5,777 nt of DNA, from assembly GCA_031256885.1 (NCBI GenBank), contig JAIRPS010000067.1, positions 1 to 5,777 on the forward strand. The letters are read 5' to 3'. Below are positions 1 to 5,076 of the stretch, one piece after another. Numbering within the stretch: the stretch's first letter is position 1; each line of letters begins with the position of its first letter. Origin of the DNA: Bifidobacteriaceae bacterium (lineage in GTDB: Bacteria; Actinomycetota; Actinomycetes; Actinomycetales; WQXJ01). The notes beneath the pieces were generated by a model. It did no database searches. It was not told the DNA's origin and saw only the letters and a program-made list of their open reading frames with translations. The position numbers and the translations under genes were made by a program.

Positions 1-827
1 GGGGCCGGCGCGCCGGTTAGTTGCGACCATAAACGCAAAGCACGCACGCCGCCCACTCCGAGCAGCAGTTCTTGAAGCAGCCGATGCTCTTCACCGCCAC
101 CGTACAAACGGTCAGTTACCACCCGTTCTTGCAATTCGTTCAATGCCAAGTCGGAGTCAAGCAGCAGCAAAGGCACCCTACCGACTTGAGCGAACCAGAT
201 GCGGGCATATAAAACTCGGGAATCAGGCAAACCGATCTCTACCAAAGCGGGGCGGCCTTGCGCGTCACGCAATAAGGTGAGCGGGCCATCGTCCGGGTCG
301 TTGACCGGATAGGTTTCCGACTGCCAGCCTTCACGAGTCAATGACTGTTTGAAATAGCCGGAACGGTAGAGCAAGCCCACACCAATGATTGGCGCACCCA
401 GGTCAGAGGCTGATTTAAGGTGATCACCAGCCAAAATACCCAGGCCGCCGGAGTATTGCGGCAACGCCGCTGTAATGCCGAACTCAGGTGAAAAATAGGC
501 TATTGACTTAGGGCTTTGCTCATCTTGCTGCTGGTACCAGCGTGGCTGTGCCAGATAAGCGTCAAGGTCTGCTGCCAGCGCGTTGACCTGATCAACAAAA
601 ATCGTGTCATTGGCTAACTCAGCCAGACGGCTGCGGCTCAACTCGCCAAGTAAAGCCACCGGATCACCGTGTACCTTGTCCCACAAGGCTGGATCAATTG
701 AGGTAAACAGATCGAGTGTGGGCCGGTGCCAGCACCAACGTAAGTTGCTGGCCAGGCGGTCAAGCGCCGTAATCGACTCAGGCAGAACAGTGCGGACAGT
801 AAAGCGACCGTTGAGTTTCACGCCCAT
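1..827 (-). CDS. glgP: Glycogen/alpha-glucan phosphorylase, N-terminal part (runs off left edge)
   Basis: Cytoplasmic PLP enzyme that releases glucose-1-phosphate from the non-reducing ends of alpha-1,4-glucans. The first 275 codons are visible and open to base 3. The N-terminal ~100 residues (for example NLRWCWHRPT and DPALWDKVHGDPVALLGELS) match the DUF3417-type N-terminus of actinobacterial and archaeal-type phosphorylases (about 860 aa in Mycobacterium). They are followed by IAYFSPEFG (109-117), YSGGLGILAGDHLKSASDLG (125-144), a YRSGYFKQ stretch (from 154) and, near the edge, GRVPLLLLDSDL and DRLYGG. The PLP lysine and catalytic core lie outside the window. The gene is divergent from glgE. 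The start is uncertain: ATG at 827 has a poor ribosome site, while GTG at 821 lies 6 nt after a TAGGCT hexamer (833-828) and would give the same N-terminal length as I recall for mycobacterial GlgP, suggesting a leaderless alternative. The family call is secure; the start is not. Confidence 0.95.
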   Translation of the reverse strand, partial: MGVKLNGRFTVRTVLPESITALDRLASNLRWCWHRPTLDLFTSIDPALWDKVHGDPVALLGELSRSRLAELANDTIFVDQVNALAADLDAYLAQPRWYQQQDEQSPKSIAYFSPEFGITAALPQYSGGLGILAGDHLKSASDLGAPIIGVGLLYRSGYFKQSLTREGWQSETYPVNDPDDGPLTLLRDAQGRPALVEIGLPDSRVLYARIWFAQVGRVPLLLLDSDLALNELQERVVTDRLYGGGEEHRLLQELLLGVGGVRALRLWSQLTGAPA

Positions 828-836
828 AGCCTACTG

Positions 837-848
837 GTCAGCGCTGAC
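837..848. repeat. 12-bp palindrome GTCAGCGCTGAC (operator candidate)
   Basis: Perfect palindrome ending 10 bp before the glgP ATG, on the glgP promoter side. An 11/12 copy lies at 1128-1139 inside the 5' end of glgE and a 9/12 copy at 4943-4951 upstream of the lyase gene. The position would allow repression or activation of glgP, but no regulator is encoded in this window. Confidence 0.45.
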
Positions 849-860
849 AACTGTGACAAG

Positions 861-872
861 TCGGCCGGCCGA
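861..872. repeat. 12-bp palindrome TCGGCCGGCCGA
   Basis: Perfect palindrome in the divergent spacer, centred 24 bp from the GTCAGCGCTGAC palindrome. It may be a second operator half or simply GC-rich dyad sequence; it contains an FseI recognition sequence by coincidence. Confidence 0.35.
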
Positions 873-1017
873 TACCAGTCATTGGTTTGCCAGACGCAGC
901 CCATTGCCACTGGTCAACCCGCACAACCCGACAGCTGACGGCGGCTTAGTTTGCTGAGGTGAGGCGTCCGTAATCTGCTGCGCCGCATTGCGGTTCCCCC
1001 ATTGAGGCCGCGCAACC

Positions 1018-1032
1018 GCTAGTTTTACTAGC
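1018..1032 (+). promoter_or_regulatory. Probable leaderless glgE promoter -10 inside a perfect dyad
   Basis: TAGTTT (1020-1025) fits the actinobacterial -10 pattern TANNNT, with 7 nt before the glgE ATG at 1033. That places the transcription start at or next to the A of ATG. There is no Shine-Dalgarno sequence before this ATG, consistent with a leaderless mRNA. The hexamer lies in an inverted repeat GCTAGT-TTT-ACTAGC (1018-1032) that ends exactly at the start codon. No good -35 is seen 16-18 bp upstream. Confidence 0.5.
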
Positions 1033-3144
1033 ATGACACCTGGCAAGCCTTCAGCGCCGTTGCGCACACGTTCATCAGTCAAGCCGACAGTTGCAACTGC
1101 CAAGTCGGCTGTTTCATTACCCAAGCCGTCAGCGCTGATTGGGCGAATTGCGGTGACCGAGGTTGGTCCCTGTTTTGAGCATGGACGTTACCCTGCCCGG
1201 GCTGTCCCGTTTGAGGCGGTACCGGTCCGGGCAACCGTGTTTCGTGATGGGCACGATTGTGTGGGGGCAACAGCTGTGCTGATTAGCCCAACCGGCCAGC
1301 GCCAGTCCCGGCGCATGCGAATGCTTGGGCAAGGTTTGGATCGCTGGGAAGGGCTGGTCACACCGAACTGCATTGGTCAGTGGACTTTTCAAGTTGAGGG
1401 CTGGTCTGACCCGTTGGCAACTTGGTTGCACGATGCCGAAATCAAGTTAGCCAACAACATTGACACATACCTGGTGTTAGCGACTGGCGCTGAACTTTTT
1501 GAGCAAGCTGCCGCTAACCACCAAGCCAGCGCCGCCGCGCGCCAAGAGTTTGCAGCCGTGGCTGCCACGCTAGCCCAAGCAGCTAATCAAACAGCCACTG
1601 CTGCGCCTGACATCACCCCTGCGGCAGCTTTGGCAGCCGTCCAAGCGATCAGCCAAACAATTTGGGATAACCCACTGCGTCAAATGCTGACTGCTAGTCC
1701 TCCTCAGTTGTTGCGGGTGGTGCGCGAGCGGGCTTTGGTTGGTGCCTGGTATGAGGTTTTTCCACGCTCCTTGGGCGCAAGCTTCTCGCCGGCTACCGGC
1801 TGGCAAACCGGCACGTTACGCACGGCCATTGATCACCTTGACCGGATTGCTGACATGGGGTTCGATGTGCTTTACCTCACCCCCATACACCCAATTGGTA
1901 GTACTTTCCGCAAAGGTCGCAATAACGCTCTGGAAGCTCAGAGCGGCGATCCCGGCTCGCCTTATGCGATTGGGTCAGCATTCGGCGGGCATGATGCGAT
2001 TGAACCATCACTTGGCACTTTTGCGGATTTTGATGCTTTAGTTGCGCGAGCACGTCAACTCGGCATGGAAGTGGCGCTTGATTTGGCCTTGCAATGCTCA
2101 CCCGATCATCCTTGGGTGACACAACACCCGCAGTGGTTCAGTCAACGACTGGACGGCAGTATTGCTTATGCGGAAAACCCGCCCAAGAAGTATCAAGACA
2201 TCTATCCGCTGAACTTCGATAACGATCCTGAAGGCATTTACCAGGCAATCATTGCGATCATTCGGCTCTGGATGAGTCATGGTGTGCGGATTTTCCGGGT
2301 TGACAACCCGCACACCAAACCGCTGGCTTTTTGGGAACGTCTGATTGCTGAAATCGCCACAACCGATCCTGATGTGATTTTCCTGGCCGAGGCTTTCACC
2401 CGACCACCAATGATGCACACACTGGCAATGATTGGCTTCCACCAATCATACACCTATTTTGCTTGGCGTAACACCAAAGATGAAGTGCTTGAGTACCTCA
2501 GCGAACTGGCAGGCGAATGGGGGTCGGTGATGCGTCCAGCGCTCTGGCCAACCACCCACGACATTCTCACACCCTTCATGCAATGGGGTGGTCAGGCAGC
2601 CTTTGTGATTCGTGCCATCCTGGCGGCCACCGGCGCACCAACCTGGGGCATCTATTCGGGTTACGAGCTTGTTGAAAACGTTGCCCGGCCCGGTTCGGAA
2701 GAACAGATTGACAATGAGAAGTACCAGTTCAAACCGCGCGATTTCAGCACACCGCAAGCCGTTTGGCTGGCTCAGCTGCTCGGTCAGCTCAATGCGATTC
2801 GCAACGCCCATCCGGCATTGCGTCGGTTGCGCAACTTGACGATTCATCCGACATCAGATGATGCGACAGTTTGTTTTTCACGTCGCGTGGCAGCCGAAGA
2901 TTCACCAACCGGCCAAGCTGATGTGGTGTTAGTGGTTTTGTCGCTTGACCCCCACAACACCCGCGAAGGAGTGATTTACCTTGACCTGGACGCCCTTGGC
3001 TTAGCACCCGCAGCAGATGGCGGCAGCGTGGCGGTAGCCCATGACGAACTAAGCGGAGCCAGTTTTGAATGGAACAGCCAACCCTATGTGCGGTTAGACC
3101 CCTCAGGCGTGCCCGCTCACATCTTGACTCTTGATCCACAGTAG
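1033..3144 (+). CDS. glgE: GlgE: alpha-1,4-glucan:maltose-1-phosphate maltosyltransferase (GH13_3)
   Basis: Transfers maltosyl units from maltose-1-phosphate to the non-reducing ends of alpha-1,4-glucans, the polymerising step of the cytoplasmic GlgE pathway. The protein is 703 aa, the usual length for actinobacterial GlgE (about 660-700). In order: a low-complexity N-terminus (1-36), a beta-rich N domain (GRYPARAV at 51-58, IGQWTFQVEGW at 114-124), an Ala-rich helical segment (155-207), then a GH13 barrel. Barrel motifs include GAWYEVFPRS (237-246), YLTPIHPIG (281-289), the EVALDLALQCSPDHPW stretch (346-361) and ENPPKKYQDIYPLNFDNDPE (381-400). Catalytic residues are the nucleophile D424 in FRVDNPHTKP, the general acid E453 in FLAEAF and the third carboxylate D510 in TTHDIL. 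A C-terminal beta domain ends in NSQPYVRLDP (681-690). The ATG is the first possible start after an in-frame stop at 1003-1005 and appears leaderless. Oddity: the residue before D510 is His, where mycobacterial GlgE has Pro. Confidence 0.97.
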   Translation: MTPGKPSAPLRTRSSVKPTVATAKSAVSLPKPSALIGRIAVTEVGPCFEHGRYPARAVPFEAVPVRATVFRDGHDCVGATAVLISPTGQRQSRRMRMLGQGLDRWEGLVTPNCIGQWTFQVEGWSDPLATWLHDAEIKLANNIDTYLVLATGAELFEQAAANHQASAAARQEFAAVAATLAQAANQTATAAPDITPAAALAAVQAISQTIWDNPLRQMLTASPPQLLRVVRERALVGAWYEVFPRSLGASFSPATGWQTGTLRTAIDHLDRIADMGFDVLYLTPIHPIGSTFRKGRNNALEAQSGDPGSPYAIGSAFGGHDAIEPSLGTFADFDALVARARQLGMEVALDLALQCSPDHPWVTQHPQWFSQRLDGSIAYAENPPKKYQDIYPLNFDNDPEGIYQAIIAIIRLWMSHGVRIFRVDNPHTKPLAFWERLIAEIATTDPDVIFLAEAFTRPPMMHTLAMIGFHQSYTYFAWRNTKDEVLEYLSELAGEWGSVMRPALWPTTHDILTPFMQWGGQAAFVIRAILAATGAPTWGIYSGYELVENVARPGSEEQIDNEKYQFKPRDFSTPQAVWLAQLLGQLNAIRNAHPALRRLRNLTIHPTSDDATVCFSRRVAAEDSPTGQADVVLVVLSLDPHNTREGVIYLDLDALGLAPAADGGSVAVAHDELSGASFEWNSQPYVRLDPSGVPAHILTLDPQ
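1082..1110 (+). repeat. Nested inverted repeats in the 5' end of glgE
   Basis: AGCCGAC (1082-1088) pairs with GTCGGCT (1104-1110) as a perfect 7-bp inverted repeat, and a perfect 12-bp palindrome CAGTTGCAACTG lies at 1088-1099. Both fall in codons 17-26, within the N-terminal extension that has no counterpart in mycobacterial GlgE as I recall it. They could form an mRNA hairpin or a downstream operator; chance in coding sequence is also possible. Confidence 0.35.
1128..1139. repeat. Near-perfect copy of the GTCAGCGCTGAC dyad inside glgE
   Basis: GTCAGCGCTGAT matches the palindrome upstream of glgP at 11 of 12 positions, and its inner 10 bp TCAGCGCTGA are perfectly symmetric. It encodes residues 32-36 of GlgE, just before the conserved fold begins at IGRI. 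Confidence 0.35.
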
Positions 3145-3170
3145 CCCGCATCACATACGCTACCTCAGGC

Positions 3171-3183
3171 TAGGATTGTATGC
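3171..3183 (+). promoter_or_regulatory. Probable leaderless promoter -10 for the zinc-ribbon gene
   Basis: TAGGAT (3171-3176) fits TANNNT and is separated by 7 nt from the ATG at 3184, the same geometry as at glgE. The same AGGA could instead act as a weak ribosome site 8 nt from the ATG. No convincing -35 is visible. The 39-bp gap after glgE has only a 5-bp inverted repeat (TAGCC 3142-3146 / GGCTA 3168-3172), so read-through from glgE is also possible. Confidence 0.4.
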
Positions 3184-3417
3184 ATGAGATCGCGGTACAA
3201 CGTCAACATTTTGATAGGCGGCCAGGTTTTTCGCTGCACAGTTTGCGGTGGGCAACAGTTTGCGCTGCGCGAAATCAAGATGAACACCACTGGCATGAGT
3301 TGGTTAGACCTTGACTGGGCTAACGCCTCAGCCGATGGCGCAGTCTGCTTGAACTGCGATTACGTCCACCAGTTTTATGGCAACAACCATCAAGCAGTGC
3401 GCGCTGACGGCAGCTAA
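3184..3417 (+). CDS. Small zinc-ribbon protein of unknown function
   Basis: Predicted 77-aa soluble protein with two cysteine knuckles: C18-x2-C21 (FRCTVCGG) and C55-x2-C58 (CLNCDYVHQF), separated by 33 residues, the pattern of a four-cysteine zinc ribbon. Between them lies IKMNTTGMSWLDLDWANASA (31-50). It resembles conserved short bacterial hypothetical proteins with a Cx2CG, MNTTGMSF-DLDW, Cx2CGYIHWF pattern; this is a memory-based family match with no assigned function. There is no signal peptide or membrane segment. It starts 39 bp after glgE on the same strand and ends 10 bp from the stop of the convergent lyase gene. The ATG is supported by a leaderless -10 or a weak AGGA. The metal-binding fold is well supported; a nucleic-acid or partner-protein role is only a guess. 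Confidence 0.8.
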   Translation: MRSRYNVNILIGGQVFRCTVCGGQQFALREIKMNTTGMSWLDLDWANASADGAVCLNCDYVHQFYGNNHQAVRADGS

Positions 3418-3454
3418 GCAAACCGGTTTACAGACTGTCACCAAAGTCAGCGCG
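3400..3454. terminator. Nested dyads spanning a convergent gene junction
   Basis: CGCGCTGAC (3400-3408) and GTCAGCGCG (3446-3454) are a perfect 9-bp inverted repeat with a 37-nt interval. The interval contains a perfect 10-bp palindrome AAACCGGTTT (3420-3429) lying over the two stop codons' spacer. The structure overlaps the last codons of both convergent genes. It lacks the uninterrupted U-tract of a classic intrinsic terminator, so a bidirectional termination or mRNA 3'-end role is inference. Confidence 0.35.
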
Positions 3455-4879
3455 GAACTGCTCAACCAGTTTGTGCTGCCACTGGCCATCGACCGGGGCG
3501 AGCCTGCCGTAGAAGAACCGCAAAATCTCTGGTTCTTCCACCCACTGCAAGCCGCCAACCAACCGGCGGTGCGCATAGAGCCAGCGAATCCGGTCAATCG
3601 TGTAATTGACCTGCGATAATGTGAAAACGCGGCGCGGTAAAGCCAGGCGCAGCAGTTCCATATGGGACAACGGTTCGTGCCCATCGGGGTCGCGTTGTTC
3701 GGAAAGCGTGCCGCGTTCCATGCCACGCACACCAGCAGCAATATACACCGCTGCGGCCAAAGCGCCGGATGGGTAGGCGGTTTGCGGCACATGGTCTAAG
3801 AAACGCATCGCATCCAAATGGGCACCCAAGCCACCCGGAGGGGTGATCACTGGCACACCGTGACGTTCCAACTCCCGCACCATGTACTCAATAAAGTACG
3901 GACCCTGGTTGATCATGTCCTCATCCAAAGTCTCATCCAAACCAATCACCAAAGCTTCCATTTCACGCACGGACATGCCGCCGTAGGTGAGGAAACCTTC
4001 ATACATCGGCACAAAGCCGCGCAGCAGACGGTAGATTGACTCGTCACGCATCACAATGCCACCACCGCGCCCAAAACCGAGTTTGCGGGCAGAGAAGTAA
4101 ATAATGTCGCAGCATTCGGCCATTGCCAAGCAAATCTGATGAATCGTCCAGTCGCGGCATTGGGCTTCGCGCTGTTTGATGAAATGAAGATTGTCCGCCA
4201 ACAGCGACGCATCCATCACCAACAGCAGACCGTGCCTGTCGCAGGCTTGGCGGACCTCGCGCAGGTTAGCCAGCGAGAACGGCTGACCAGCAATCAGGTT
4301 AGTGCCCGCTTCCATGCGCAAAAAGGCAATATTCGAGGCACCGCGCTGCGCTACCAAAGCATCAAGTTTGGCAACGTCAAGGTTGCCTTTGAAAGGATGG
4401 GTCGAAGTGACCTGCAAACCTTCATCAATGACCAGTTCCTCAACCTCGCCACCAAGCTCGGTGAAATGCGCTTTGGCGGTGGTGAAATGGTAGTTCATGG
4501 GCACAGCCATGCCTGGTTTGACGTAGCCTTTAGCCAGAATGTGTTCAGCCGCCCGGCCTTGGTGGGCTGGTAAAAAATAGGGCATACCGAAAAAGTGACG
4601 CAGCTTGTCATGCAAACGGGTGAAAGTCGCCGAACCGGCGTAGGCGTCATCGGCCGTCAACATGGCTGCTTGCTGACGGTCACTCATCGCGTTGACGCCG
4701 GAATCTGTCAACATATCGAGGAAGACATCCTTGTTCTCCAACAAGAAAGTGTTGTAACCAGCTCCCTCAATCGCAGCTAAACGCTGCTCAACTGGCAGCA
4801 AACTGAGTTTCTGAATGATCCGGACTTTGTGCATCTCCAGCGGGAAGCTCTCCCCGGAGTAGTACTTGACGCCTGCCAT
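3428..4879 (-). CDS. PLP-dependent beta-eliminating lyase, tyrosine phenol-lyase/tryptophanase family, divergent
   Basis: Predicted 483-aa cytoplasmic fold-type I PLP enzyme. Known relatives split tyrosine to phenol, or tryptophan to indole, plus pyruvate and ammonia (456 and 471 aa). Matches run end to end: AGYNTFLLENKD (40-51), LTDSGVNAMSD (57-67), AYAGS (79-83), HQGRAAE (106-112), GQPFSLAN (198-205), MDAS (222-225), ALPRRVFT (413-420), LRFF (453-456). The PLP lysine is K266 (SARK). Against recalled Citrobacter tyrosine phenol-lyase numbering, Y80, Q107-G108-R109, F132, N194, D223 and R411 are kept. The phenol-lyase determinants T133 (T124) and M387-E388-R389 (M379-E380-R381) are also present, where tryptophanase has Asp and Ile. 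However R217, H343, N262 and K256 are replaced by L226, L351, R271 and R265. Specificity is therefore uncertain. An extra ~23 residues follow the usual C-terminus. The start at 4879 is chosen for its ribosome site; an in-frame TTG at 4921 would add 14 residues. Confidence 0.9.
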   Translation of the reverse strand: MAGVKYYSGESFPLEMHKVRIIQKLSLLPVEQRLAAIEGAGYNTFLLENKDVFLDMLTDSGVNAMSDRQQAAMLTADDAYAGSATFTRLHDKLRHFFGMPYFLPAHQGRAAEHILAKGYVKPGMAVPMNYHFTTAKAHFTELGGEVEELVIDEGLQVTSTHPFKGNLDVAKLDALVAQRGASNIAFLRMEAGTNLIAGQPFSLANLREVRQACDRHGLLLVMDASLLADNLHFIKQREAQCRDWTIHQICLAMAECCDIIYFSARKLGFGRGGGIVMRDESIYRLLRGFVPMYEGFLTYGGMSVREMEALVIGLDETLDEDMINQGPYFIEYMVRELERHGVPVITPPGGLGAHLDAMRFLDHVPQTAYPSGALAAAVYIAAGVRGMERGTLSEQRDPDGHEPLSHMELLRLALPRRVFTLSQVNYTIDRIRWLYAHRRLVGGLQWVEEPEILRFFYGRLAPVDGQWQHKLVEQFRADFGDSL

Positions 4880-4885
4880 GGCCTG

Positions 4886-4892
4886 CCTTTCT
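4886..4892 (-). promoter_or_regulatory. Ribosome binding site of the lyase gene
   Basis: On the minus strand, AGAAAGG lies 6 nt before the ATG at 4879. This Shine-Dalgarno match favours that ATG over the upstream in-frame TTG at 4921 and contrasts with the apparently leaderless glgE and zinc-ribbon genes. Confidence 0.65.
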
Positions 4893-5052
4893 GGTGAACG
4901 ATCAACGTGCTTGGGGGTCAAGCTTAGCGGCAGCCAAGGCCGAGCGCTGACACAAACAACCAGGTGCCGGCCAGCCAGCCTTTGACTGGGGCTGCGAGTT
5001 GGTGCCCGGATCAGTGGTGTTGGCGCGGCTGTGAGTCAACCAGCATTGCACC
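4893..5052 (-). promoter_or_regulatory. Upstream region of the lyase gene
   Basis: Spacer between glgB and the lyase gene. A TAAGCT hexamer (4926-4921, minus) could be a -10 giving a leader of about 35 nt, but no matching -35 is seen. A TTGACT further upstream (minus, near 5040) has no good -10. AGCGCTGAC (4943-4951) is a 9/12 copy of the palindrome found before glgP. Two tiny frames are present (M-L-V-D-S-Q-P-R-Q-H-H at 5046-5011 is one), neither rich in Trp or Tyr. Confidence 0.3.
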
Positions 5053-5074
5053 AAAGCTGCTTCGCGGCAGCTTT
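5053..5074 (-). terminator. Probable glgB terminator hairpin
   Basis: AAAGCTGC (5053-5060) and GCAGCTTT (5067-5074) form a perfect 8-bp stem with a 6-nt loop, starting 2 bp after the glgB stop codon at 5077-5079. Read on the minus strand, the stem ends in only three Ts, so termination may be weak; on the plus strand it is followed by a four-T run. Its position directly after glgB supports a terminator that separates glgB from the lyase gene. Confidence 0.5.
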
Positions 5075-5076
5075 TG

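Larger units (their letters stand above)
828..1032. promoter_or_regulatory. Divergent glgP-glgE intergenic region with dyad-symmetric elements
   Basis: This 205-bp region must carry promoters for both flanking genes. It contains two perfect 12-bp palindromes, GTCAGCGCTGAC (837-848) and TCGGCCGGCCGA (861-872), whose centres are 24 bp apart. Between them is a direct repeat TGACAA-CTG-TGACAA (845-859). The octamer ACTGGTCA occurs twice in the same orientation (833-840 and 909-916), with the inverted form ACCAGT between (874-879). No strong -35 box is visible for either direction, which fits activator dependence or weak promoters. The repeats are seen directly; operator function is inference. Confidence 0.5.

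Noticed and set aside
5..16. Perfect palindrome CCGGCGCGCCGG at the left edge
   Set aside because: It lies inside conserved glgP coding sequence and is explained by GC-rich codons; no regulatory context.
3328..3792. Long open frames overlapping glgE, the lyase gene and glgB in other frames
   Set aside because: They show no recognisable protein pattern and lie opposite or inside strongly conserved genes; they are by-products of the codon use.
3428..4879. Calling the lyase a tryptophanase (tnaA)
   Set aside because: Thr at 133 and Met-Glu-Arg at 387-389 match tyrosine phenol-lyase rather than tryptophanase, and lost active-site residues make any specific symbol unsafe.
4880..4921. Longer lyase start at TTG 4921
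   Set aside because: The added 14 residues are unlike the family and the AGAAAGG site is correctly spaced only for the ATG at 4879.
4893..5052. A TnaC-like leader peptide or T-box upstream of the lyase gene
   Set aside because: The short frames present contain no Trp or Tyr codons and have no good ribosome site, and no T-box consensus was seen.
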